A stretch of 64,000 nt of DNA from Eggerthella timonensis (GTDB lineage Bacteria; Actinomycetota; Coriobacteriia; Coriobacteriales; Eggerthellaceae), in contig NZ_FXXA01000002.1 of the NCBI RefSeq assembly GCF_900184265.1, forward strand, positions 310,001 through 374,000, read 5' to 3'. The notes under the pieces were generated by a model. It was not told the DNA's origin. It ran no database searches and saw only the letters and a list, made by a program, of their open reading frames with translations. The number at the start of each line of letters is the position of its first letter. Position 1 is the stretch's first letter. Made by a program: the position numbers and the translations under genes. Of this stretch, positions 33,105 through 40,432 are shown piece after piece.

Positions 33105-34829
33105 CTACACCTTCTCCTCATTCTTTTGCCGATGGCGGATGAGGAGGTTGCGCCAGACCACGTAGGCTCCCAGCGCGAAGGCGCCCAGGTAGCCCAGCAC
33201 GCCGAGCAGGGGGACGCCCAGCAGTTGGGGATGCATGTTCGTGGTGGCCAGCAGGCTGGAGCCGATGAACAGGCCGGCGGAGATGAGCGCCATGGCCACG
33301 GTGCCGCTGACGGAGTAGAGCGCGGCGATGGCGTCGTTGGGGATGCCGAGGTCGGCCCCGACGCGGATCTGACCGCGATTCACCATGTCGAGGGTATGGG
33401 ACGTTTGGGTGGGCAGGTGCACCGCGGCTTCGGCCGACGATAGGGCGCTCGAGGCAAGTTCGCGCGCTTTCGTCTCGACCGACGCCCACGTGCGCGCACG
33501 TTTTTTCACGTGCTCGCTGATGATGCCGATAACGCTCGTGTCGGGCGCGATGTCCACGAGCACGCCTTCGATGGTGACCATGCCGCGCGCCAGCAGCGTG
33601 AACGACGGCGGTAGGGCCAGGTTCTGCGACCGCAGCACGCCGAACACGTCCATGAGCGCCGATCCCACGTTGATGTCGGCCAGGTTCACCGTGGTGTACG
33701 ACACCAGCAGGTTGCCCAGCTGGCTGAGCAGCCGACCATGATCGACCGACCCTTCTGCGCGTGCGGCGCCCAGCAGCGCCTCCATGAGCGCGTAGGCGTC
33801 GTTCTCGGCCACCGCGCGGAACATGCGCCCGATGAGCGCGCGCTCGAGCGCCGACAGTTCGCCCACCATGCCGAGGTCGATCCACACGATGTCGTCGCCG
33901 CGCACGAGGATGTTGCCGGGGTGCGGGTCGGCGTGGAAGAAGCCGTTGTCCACGATCTGCGTCACGTAGCTTTCGGCGAGGCGTTGGCCCAGCTTCGCCG
34001 GGTCGATCCCCCGCTGCCGCAGGGCGCGAACGTCGTTGATCATGGGGCCCTCGACGAAGTCCATGACCAGCACGTCGTCCGAGCTCATGTGCGGATACGG
34101 TCGCGGGCTTTCCACACCGGGCTGGTCGCTGAGGAACTGGCGAAACCGCACGAGGTTGTGTTGCTCGATGCAGAAATCGAGTTCCTGATGCGTGGTGCGC
34201 TCGAGCTCGGCGACCAGGTCGTCGAGGGACAGCTTGATGCCGTCGGTCGCGCGCGTCAGGCCCACGAGCGCGACGGCTTGGCGGATGAGCGCCAGGTCCT
34301 GCGTCATCTGCTCGACCACGTTCGGTCGGCGCACCTTGATGGCCACGTACGACCCCGGGGACGGGGCGTCGGGCGGCAGCGGCGCGGCAGGGGTGCCGCC
34401 GCCCGCTCCCGCATCGCCCACCGCGTGCGGCGCGAGGCGCGCCTTGTGCACCTGCGCGATGGAGGCCGATCCCAACGGCCGCTCTTCGATGCACGAGAAC
34501 GTCTCTTGCCACGGATGGCCAAGCGACGCTTCGATGGTGCTGATCACGGTTGAGAACGGCATGGGCGGCACGTCGGCGCGCAGGCGCTTGAACGCGTCGG
34601 CGTACGCGGGGGGAATCACGTCGCTGCGATTCGCTGCGATCTGCCCCATCTTCACGAACGTGGGGCCGAGGTCCTCCAGCAAGCTGGTCGCCTCCTGCGG
34701 CGTGAGCCCCGACAGCACGCGATGATGCCGCAGGATGCGCTCGATCTCGCGCAGACGCTTTCCCGAGCCGGAGCCCTTGTCGCGCCGCGCTTCCACGGCC
34801 ACCTGCGCCACCTCTTTCAGCGTGGGCAT
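33105..34829 (-). CDS. AarF/ABC1/UbiB-family atypical kinase
   Basis: A 574-residue ABC1/UbiB kinase-like protein. The signature FVKMGQIAANRSDV (KxGQ) is near residue 51, the Ala-rich loop appears as LGSASIAQVHKA near 106, and the kinase core has YVAIKVRRP, NGFFHADPHPGNIL and WIDLGMVGEL. A Pro/Gly/Ala insertion (about 120-145) interrupts the N-lobe. Two C-terminal helices (about 515-560) anchor it to the membrane. Homologues support isoprenoid-quinone biology, relevant to this anaerobe's menaquinone-linked reductases. The ATG at 34829 follows GGAGGTGCGGG. Confidence 0.9.
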   Translation of the reverse strand: MPTLKEVAQVAVEARRDKGSGSGKRLREIERILRHHRVLSGLTPQEATSLLEDLGPTFVKMGQIAANRSDVIPPAYADAFKRLRADVPPMPFSTVISTIEASLGHPWQETFSCIEERPLGSASIAQVHKARLAPHAVGDAGAGGGTPAAPLPPDAPSPGSYVAIKVRRPNVVEQMTQDLALIRQAVALVGLTRATDGIKLSLDDLVAELERTTHQELDFCIEQHNLVRFRQFLSDQPGVESPRPYPHMSSDDVLVMDFVEGPMINDVRALRQRGIDPAKLGQRLAESYVTQIVDNGFFHADPHPGNILVRGDDIVWIDLGMVGELSALERALIGRMFRAVAENDAYALMEALLGAARAEGSVDHGRLLSQLGNLLVSYTTVNLADINVGSALMDVFGVLRSQNLALPPSFTLLARGMVTIEGVLVDIAPDTSVIGIISEHVKKRARTWASVETKARELASSALSSAEAAVHLPTQTSHTLDMVNRGQIRVGADLGIPNDAIAALYSVSGTVAMALISAGLFIGSSLLATTNMHPQLLGVPLLGVLGYLGAFALGAYVVWRNLLIRHRQKNEEKV

Positions 34830-35332
34830 CCCGCACCTCCTCGATCGCCTGCTCAACCGCCGTCTTCGACAGCCCAGCGTAGCATGGCGCATCTGCGGGA
34901 ACGCCCCCGTCGCCCAACGGTCACCGAGCGGATGGCGAACCGGCACGGCGGGGCATTGCGAGCCGAATCGACCGCACGGCAACCGATCGCTCCGAGGTGC
35001 CGAATGTGGCAAAAATATCGAGTTAAGTAAATATTAGACGAGACTCACTTCGAAAAGGGAGGCCCTGCGTAAAAGCCGACCAGGCATTATGCGAAGATAC
35101 GCGGACCGTGTGTTCGCTTTCCGGAGCATCTGATTTACCCACCCCCAAATTCCTGCCAAATTTCGCACTGCCGGCGACCAGATGCAGCACATAGCGAGAC
35201 CGCCCGGCTTGCGCAAGCCGGGGCGGCACCATGAAGGGGACGCGGCGCGGAGGGAGGGGAAGCGCTCGCGTCTCAACGAGTTGGTTGAGCGGTCGGCGCC
35301 GCGCCCTCACAGGACGCGGCGCCGCAAGCGTT
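34830..35332. other. Intergenic region with stem-loops, no gene
   Basis: This 503-nt gap has an AT-rich pocket at about 35020-35040 (possible promoter), a 12-bp GC-rich stem-loop at about 35200-35226 and another hairpin at about 35298-35326 (GGCGCCGCG/CGCGGCGC) just beyond the flavoprotein stop. Neither hairpin has a T-run. No ORF with a ribosome site is supported. Confidence 0.6.
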
Positions 35333-36979
35333 TTATGCGTCGATTGTCTCGACCGCGTACTGACCGGCCAGACGGCCGCCGCAGTACGCGCACATGAGCG
35401 AGTAGCCCTCGTAGTCGCAGTACGGCGCGCTCATCAGCGTGCCGTTGTCGGCGCCGGCCACGTACAGGCCAGGAATGGCCACGCCCTCGCCGTCGATGGC
35501 CTGCAGGCGGTCGTTCGTGCGGATGCCGCCGATGGTCACCCACGCGCTGGGCTCGTACTGGAAGGCGTAGAACGGTCCCGTGGTCACCGGCTGCAGGAAG
35601 CAGGCCGGCTTGTAGAACTGCTCGTCCTTGCCATCGGCGCAGTAGCCGTTGTACTCGTCGAGCGTCTCTACCAGCTCAGGCGCCTCGATGGCCTCGGCGA
35701 GCGCCTCGATGCTGTCGGCCTTGAAGGCCCAGCCGGCGTTCACGGCCTCGTCGATGCTGCCCTGGACGTTCTCCAGCGGCTTGCCCTTCAGCGTCATCAT
35801 GCCGGTGCGCCAGTTCTCCTCGTCGGCGCCGCACAGCGTCCACGCGTCGGTGCCCGCGTTCAGGCCGTCGACGTACGCCTGGTCGACCACCGCGTAGTAC
35901 TTGCCGCCCACGAGCGAGATGGCCCCGCCCAGCGCCAGCGGCAAGTTCGCGAACTTGCCCTCGTTCGAGAAGCGGCGTCCCTGGTTGTTCACGAGCAGCG
36001 TGCCGTAGATGCCGATGGTGAACGCGGCGCTCTTGCGGTCGTACAGGCCGTCGGCTTTCTGGTTCGAGCCGGTGAACTCGTTGCCCGCGATGCCCCACTG
36101 CGTGGACAGCTGGCCGCCCGCAGCCTGCACCATGTCGATGCCCTCGCCCACGGACAGCACGTTGCCCAGCGGGTTCACGAAGGTGCCAAACTTCTCGCGC
36201 ATCATGTCGACGTTGCCCAGGAAGCCGCCGGTGGCCACGATGACCGCCTTCGCCTTCACGTCGATCACGCCGTCGCCCTCGCACTGCACGCCCGTGCAGG
36301 TGCCATCCTCCATGATGAGACGCTTGCCCGCCGTGTTGAACAGGAACTCGCCGCCTTTGCTTTCAACGAACTCCTGCAGCGGTTTCATGCGCTCCTCGCC
36401 GCGCACCTGCGCGTCGGTGTCGCCCTGGAAGTTCGCGCGCACGGAGGCGTGGCCCGCGCCGTAGTTGTCGGGACGCATGCCCGTTGGCACGCCGAAGTCG
36501 TCGGTGAACTGGTCCACCGTCTCGCCCGAGATGGCGACGGCCGCCTTGATTGCCGCAGCGTTCGTGGACCAGTGGGCGTACTCCATGATATGGTTGAACG
36601 CCTCTTCCACCGTGAACTCGACGCCGGCTTCCTGCTGCAGCTTCGAGCCCACCATAAAAGGGCCGCCCGCCAGCGAGCCGTTCGCCACGCCCACGTTGCC
36701 GCCCTTCTCGATGACGACGACGCTCTTGCCGGCGCGCACGGCCTCGACCGCAGCCCACAGGCCCGCGCCGCCCGCGCCCACGATGGCGATGTCGCACTCC
36801 TTCGTCTGGTCGGCCGTCTGCATCGTGGAAGCCGCGTCGTCGGCGTTCTTCGCATCGGCGTTCGCGCTGCTCGCCGCTTGCGGGGCGCACCCGGCAAGCG
36901 CAGCCGCGCCGCCAAGGGCCGCTACGCCGCCCAGCGTCAGGAAGCTTCGACGAGAAAGGCCGCTCTTCATTGCGTTCAT
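35333..36979 (-). CDS. Tat-exported FAD-dependent reductase, predicted lipoprotein
   Basis: A 548-residue flavin enzyme of the fumarate/urocanate reductase family. The N-terminus has a twin-arginine motif (SRRSFLTLGG) and directly after it a lipobox (ALAGC), so it is likely exported folded and lipid-anchored. The FAD motif is IAIVGAGGAGLWAAVEA; the substrate region includes VIVATGGFLGN; the C-terminal FAD segment includes AIPGLYVAGADNG. No haem motif is present. Start 36979 is set by AGGAGGG 7 nt upstream. It is divergent from the membrane LuxR regulator at 37168, which probably controls it. The electron acceptor substrate is unknown. Confidence 0.92.
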   Translation of the reverse strand: MNAMKSGLSRRSFLTLGGVAALGGAAALAGCAPQAASSANADAKNADDAASTMQTADQTKECDIAIVGAGGAGLWAAVEAVRAGKSVVVIEKGGNVGVANGSLAGGPFMVGSKLQQEAGVEFTVEEAFNHIMEYAHWSTNAAAIKAAVAISGETVDQFTDDFGVPTGMRPDNYGAGHASVRANFQGDTDAQVRGEERMKPLQEFVESKGGEFLFNTAGKRLIMEDGTCTGVQCEGDGVIDVKAKAVIVATGGFLGNVDMMREKFGTFVNPLGNVLSVGEGIDMVQAAGGQLSTQWGIAGNEFTGSNQKADGLYDRKSAAFTIGIYGTLLVNNQGRRFSNEGKFANLPLALGGAISLVGGKYYAVVDQAYVDGLNAGTDAWTLCGADEENWRTGMMTLKGKPLENVQGSIDEAVNAGWAFKADSIEALAEAIEAPELVETLDEYNGYCADGKDEQFYKPACFLQPVTTGPFYAFQYEPSAWVTIGGIRTNDRLQAIDGEGVAIPGLYVAGADNGTLMSAPYCDYEGYSLMCAYCGGRLAGQYAVETIDA

Positions 36980-37101
36980 GTGAATCCCTCCTAGAGATCT
37001 ACGATGCACCTGCCCGGAGGCCCGGTGCCGCGCCCTCCCGAGGCGCTGGAGCAAGCATGCCCTGCATCAGGCGGTTTGTCGCGGGTGAACTGCGCAGCGC
37101 A

Positions 37102-37144
37102 GGGGTGAATCCGCGTTCACCCCTGCGTTCACCCCTGGTACAAT
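37102..37144 (+). promoter_or_regulatory. Promoter with three TTCACCCC operator repeats
   Basis: GGGGTGAA (37102-37109), TTCACCCC (37116-37123) and TTCACCCC (37128-37135) form an inverted plus direct repeat set. The middle copy supplies a -35 (TTCACC) 17 nt from the -10 TACAAT (37139-37144). It sits between the divergent flavin reductase and LuxR genes, so it is a likely LuxR-type operator for both. Confidence 0.7.
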
Positions 37145-37167
37145 GGCACGACGAACAGGAGGTTTCG

Positions 37168-38625
37168 ATGAAGTCAAGCGATGTGGTGCGCGCGTTGGCA
37201 CCCGCAGACCAAGCCGGTGACGACGAACCGTTGTCCGCGCTGATGTATCCGCTGCGGTTCTTGGGGATGGGTTTGCTCATCGCCTGGCTGTGCTGCACGC
37301 ACGTTGCGACCATCTTTCCGGGTGGCGTGTTCGACCCTGCGCTGCGTACGGCGTTCGATACCGGTATGCGCATCGGCGACATCGGCACATTCCTCGTGTT
37401 CGCCTTACTCGCGCCTCGTATCGGCCGGCTGAGCCGACGCAAAGCATTCTCGTGGACGGCAGTCGCGCTCACGGCGATCGGCACCGCTGCCGTGGGCCTC
37501 GTGCTCATCCCCGGTCAGGCCGGCGAAGCGTTCATCATCCCCGTGAGCATCGTCACCGCCGTAGGCGGAGCAGTGTTATTCTGCCTGTGGGCCGAAGCGT
37601 ACAGCCAGATGGGAGCCACGCGTACGCTCATGTACGGCGCGCTGTCCTGTATTGCAGCCGCCGCAGCGTCGTTTGTGATCGGCACGATGGAGGCGCCGTT
37701 CGGCGTCATCGCAACCGCGGCCCTACCCCTCGCGTCGCTCGCGTGCGCGCAGCTGAGCTTCCGCCTGCTGCCCGCCGAGCGCTCCGTACCGAAAGGCGTG
37801 CGATACCCTATCCCCTGGAAGCTCATCGTCATCATGGCCATTGCCGGCCTGCTGTCCAGCTTCTCGGGAGCTTTCCTCTCGGCAACGGAGTACGTCGGAG
37901 CCATCCACCGCGTTGCGGCTACCGGCATTGTCGGCATCGTCATCCTCGTAATGGCCATCGCCAAGCGCGATCGTTTCGACGCGCGTTTTCTGGCGAAGGT
38001 AGGGCTGCCGGTTTCCATCGTCGCGTTCGCCATCGTCCCCTTCGTCGCACCCATGCAAGGATACGTCGTGTCCGTGCTCATGCGATTCGCCTACGTGTGG
38101 TTCACGTTCTTTGTGCTGCTTATGCTGGCGAACATCTGCTATCGCTTCGAGGTTCCCAGCCTACGGCTGTTCGCCATCGCACGCGCGTCGAGCGAGACCG
38201 CGTTATTCGCGGGCATCATGGTGCGCCGCGCTCTGTGGCAGACTGATCTGCTGACCGATCCGATGACGCTCGTGGGGTTTGCGCTCGCCGGCATCGTGTT
38301 GGTGCTGGTATGCGTGGTCATCTGGATGAGCGAGAAGTCCGTGAACGGCGACTGGGGAGCGTCGGGGCTGTCGCTGGCCGACCGGCTGCACGTGCCGGGG
38401 CCGCGCGAGCGGTTCATGACGCGCTGCGACGACCTGGCCGTGCGCTACGAGCTGACCGCGCGCGAGGCCGAAATCATGGGCCTGATAGCGCAGCGGAAGA
38501 GCCGGGCCGAGATCGAGCAGGAACTGTTTTTGTCGCAGAACACGGTGAAGACGCACGTGCGACACCTGTACGCGAAGCTGGGCGCGCACTCCAAAGCCGA
38601 CGTCATCGCGCTGTTCGAGGAGTAA
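37168..38625 (+). CDS. Membrane-bound LuxR-family transcriptional regulator (multi-TM)
   Basis: A 485-residue protein with about 12 helices (residues about 30-400) and a C-terminal LuxR HTH (LTAREAEIMGLIAQRKS...SQNTVKTHVRHLYAKLGAHS). It has the same architecture as the genes at 4852 and 58293. The ATG at 37168 follows AGGAGG at 5-nt spacing; the open frame extends upstream into the divergent promoter and is rejected. Divergence from the exported flavin reductase and shared TTCACCCC repeats imply it senses a substrate and switches on that reductase (inference from context). Confidence 0.9.
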   Translation: MKSSDVVRALAPADQAGDDEPLSALMYPLRFLGMGLLIAWLCCTHVATIFPGGVFDPALRTAFDTGMRIGDIGTFLVFALLAPRIGRLSRRKAFSWTAVALTAIGTAAVGLVLIPGQAGEAFIIPVSIVTAVGGAVLFCLWAEAYSQMGATRTLMYGALSCIAAAAASFVIGTMEAPFGVIATAALPLASLACAQLSFRLLPAERSVPKGVRYPIPWKLIVIMAIAGLLSSFSGAFLSATEYVGAIHRVAATGIVGIVILVMAIAKRDRFDARFLAKVGLPVSIVAFAIVPFVAPMQGYVVSVLMRFAYVWFTFFVLLMLANICYRFEVPSLRLFAIARASSETALFAGIMVRRALWQTDLLTDPMTLVGFALAGIVLVLVCVVIWMSEKSVNGDWGASGLSLADRLHVPGPRERFMTRCDDLAVRYELTAREAEIMGLIAQRKSRAEIEQELFLSQNTVKTHVRHLYAKLGAHSKADVIALFEE

Positions 38626-38676
38626 GCGGGCTTTCGCAGAGGCGGAGCGGACGCGCGCATGCTATGATGCTGCGCT

Positions 38677-39633
38677 ATGGCTCACATCGTGAAACATACC
38701 TCGCACCCGCTCTGGATGTACAAAGCGTTCCTCCTGGTGGCAGCCGCCATCTGGGGTCTGGGAACCGTCGTCATCAAGTCGACCGTCGACGAGTTCCCAC
38801 CTGCATGGCTCGTAGGCGTGCGCTTCACCGCGGCCGGCATCCTCTTGGGCATCATCATGCTCCCACGGTTTCGTCGCGTTCTCGACCTCGATCACCTGAA
38901 GAAGGGCGCCGTCCTGGGCGTGTTCCTGTTCCTGTCGTACTGGGCGAACTCGACGGGCCTCACCGACACCACCGCCTCGAACAGCTCGTTCCTCACGTCA
39001 CTGTACTGCGTGATCATCCCGTTCTTGGGGTGGGCGCTGCGCGGGCCGCGCCCGACGCGCTTCAACATCGCCGCCGCGCTTGTATGCGTGGCCGGCGTGG
39101 GCTGCGTGTCGTTCGCGGGGATGTCGGGATTCTCGCTGCGCTTCGGCGACTTCATCACGCTGCTGTCGGCGCTCTTCCTCAGCCTGCACGTGCTGTACAC
39201 CGCGAAGTACGCGCGCGGGCGCGACATGACGCTGCTCACCGTCGTGCAGTTCCTCGTGGCCGGCGTGCTGGGATTCGCAGCCGGGCTCGCGTTCGAGCCG
39301 ATGCCCGCGTTCGCCAGCCTGGGACTCGATACCTGGATGAGCCTGGGGTACCTGGCCGTGTTCGCCTCATGCATCGCGCTGCTTTTGCAGAACTTCGCGG
39401 TCGCCCACGTCGACCCCGCGCCTGCGTCCCTGTTCCTGGCCACCGAGTCGGTGTTCGGCGTGACGTTCTCGGTGCTGTTTTTAGGCGAGATCCTCACCGG
39501 CCCGCTGTTCGCCGGCTTCGCCCTCATCTTCGTCGGTATCGTGATCAGCGAATACCTTCCCTTGCGCGCCGAGAAGAAGCGCCAGGGAGCGGAAGGCCTC
39601 CTGATCGAAGACGATCCCGAACGAGAAACGTAG
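38677..39633 (+). CDS. EamA/DMT-superfamily transporter
   Basis: A 318-residue drug/metabolite transporter with ten hydrophobic helices in two EamA repeats. The first repeat opens LVAAAIWGLGTVVIKSTVDEFPPAWLVGVRF and the second covers about residues 158-295, ending in a basic/acidic tail. Substrate unknown. TATGAT lies 8 nt before the ATG with no Shine-Dalgarno, suggesting a leaderless mRNA. It stands alone between the LuxR gene and the parS region. Confidence 0.9.
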   Translation: MAHIVKHTSHPLWMYKAFLLVAAAIWGLGTVVIKSTVDEFPPAWLVGVRFTAAGILLGIIMLPRFRRVLDLDHLKKGAVLGVFLFLSYWANSTGLTDTTASNSSFLTSLYCVIIPFLGWALRGPRPTRFNIAAALVCVAGVGCVSFAGMSGFSLRFGDFITLLSALFLSLHVLYTAKYARGRDMTLLTVVQFLVAGVLGFAAGLAFEPMPAFASLGLDTWMSLGYLAVFASCIALLLQNFAVAHVDPAPASLFLATESVFGVTFSVLFLGEILTGPLFAGFALIFVGIVISEYLPLRAEKKRQGAEGLLIEDDPERET

Positions 39634-39749
39634 CCCTCCCCGTCGCTGCGGCCGATCCGGCTGCCGGGCGCGCCACGGCGCCCCCTTCGCGGTACCCCCC
39701 TTCGCCGAGCCCTTCTCGTAGAGCCCCCTTCGCAGTGCCCCCTTCGCCG

Positions 39750-39829
39750 AGCCCTCCCCGCCAACCCTCCTCCCTCGGATGTTTCACGTAGCCCTCCCCG
39801 CCAACCCTCCTCCCTCGGATGTTTCACGT
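39750..39829. repeat. Perfect 40-bp tandem duplication ending in parS sequence
   Basis: Units 39750-39789 and 39790-39829 are identical. Each ends in GGATGTTTCACGT, the left half of parS. Only the second unit continues into the right half, so the first copy is a truncated parS. Confidence 0.92.
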
Positions 39830-39840
39830 GAAACATCCGA
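39815..39840. promoter_or_regulatory. parS centromere site (second copy)
   Basis: A 26-bp perfect palindrome centred on TGTTTCACGTGAAACA (39820-39835), identical to the site at 30806. The flanking bases differ from those of the first copy, so it is not part of a longer shared repeat. Confidence 0.92.
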
Positions 39841-39871
39841 CGTTGCGCGATGCCGCCGTCAAACGACGGTG

Positions 39872-40000
39872 AAAACCCGCTGGATTTCGCGGCAAAGCAC
39901 GTATAAACCGCGCTGGATCCGGAGGCAACCCGCGTGGAATCCGCGTGGGAAACCCGTTGGATGCGCGTAAGATCGAGAAAGCTCTGCGCTGGATGTGCGC
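39872..40000. repeat. Cluster of five degenerate CGCTGGAT repeats
   Basis: AAACCCGCTGGATTTCGCGG-like units begin near 39872, 39905, 39927, 39950 and 39981, spaced 22-33 nt, each with a GCTGGAT, GTTGGAT or CGTGGAAT core followed by a GC-rich stretch. They sit directly beside parS. Function unknown. Confidence 0.5.
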
Positions 40001-40115
40001 CATCTGCGCATAAGACGGGGTCGTTATACTGGGAAGCACGAACCCGCCAGGCGGGGAGGATCGCACCCTCTTTACATCCATTTCCGATTCTAGACAACGG
40101 AAGGGGGTGTCCTCT

Positions 40116-40277
40116 ATGAATGGTATATTGCTGGATCTTATCGGGGTAGTCTTGCAGGTTCTCGGCTTGATGGTGGCTTTCGGCAGCCTGATGGTCGGGG
40201 CGGCTGCGCTCGCGCTTCAAGCGCTGTCGAAAGATACGCCCCGGTCGTCCCAAGAGGACGAACCGGGACCACAATAA
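40116..40277 (+). CDS. Small hydrophobic peptide, candidate type I toxin
   Basis: A 53-residue peptide: a single long hydrophobic stretch (about residues 4-41, with LMVAFGSLMVGAAALALQAL) and a short charged polar tail (SKDTPRSSQEDEPGPQ). The LMxxFGxLM pattern, membrane helix and tail resemble the small holin-like type I toxins of Gram-positive bacteria, but I cannot confirm homology. AAGGGGGTG precedes the ATG, and TATACT at 40025-40030 gives a leader of about 80 nt that can fold. A 3' stem-loop follows, and a strong promoter on the opposite strand points back into the gene. An ordinary small membrane protein is the alternative. Confidence 0.6.
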   Translation: MNGILLDLIGVVLQVLGLMVAFGSLMVGAAALALQALSKDTPRSSQEDEPGPQ

Positions 40278-40303
40278 CATCCGAACCGCCGAAGCGAGTC
40301 CGA

Positions 40304-40335
40304 GAGCCGTGGGGAGCACCACCTCCCTGCGGCTC
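40304..40335 (+). terminator. 3' stem-loop of the small peptide gene
   Basis: GAGCCGTGGGGAG pairs with CTCCCTGCGGCTC over 13 bp, with two G-U pairs only when transcribed from the plus strand and a 6-nt loop CACCAC. It is followed by GCCTGTATTATATA. It would also form the 5' end region of the antisense RNA. Confidence 0.6.
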
Positions 40336-40341
40336 GCCTGT

Positions 40342-40370
40342 ATTATATACGCTGCACCAACCGGCTTCAA
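40342..40370 (-). promoter_or_regulatory. Antisense promoter facing the small peptide gene
   Basis: On the minus strand, TTGAAG (complement of 40365-40370), a 17-nt spacer and TATAAT (complement of 40342-40347) form a near-consensus promoter. No minus-strand gene lies downstream before the convergent EamA gene, so the product should be a noncoding RNA antisense to the 3' end of the 53-residue gene. Confidence 0.7.
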
Positions 40371-40432
40371 CCGATTACCGTGATGAAACAACTCACCCTA
40401 TCGTCTCACGCTGGTTTCCTTTAGAATGGGCA

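Larger units (their letters stand above)
39634..40115. other. Noncoding parS region with degenerate repeats
   Basis: This region holds CCCCCTTCGC-type degenerate repeats (about 39680-39750), a 40-bp tandem duplication (39750-39829), parS (39820-39835), five CGCTGGAT-like repeats (about 39872-40000), and the -10 TATACT (40025-40030) of the small membrane-peptide gene. No larger gene is supported. Confidence 0.75.

Noticed and set aside
35040-35180. Another inverted-repeat element in the 34.8-35.3 kb gap
   Set aside because: A GACCAGG-like core occurs near 35080, but I could not find matching long arms.
39778-39790. Third parS site
   Set aside because: Only the left half of the palindrome is present; the right half is replaced by the start of the duplicated unit.
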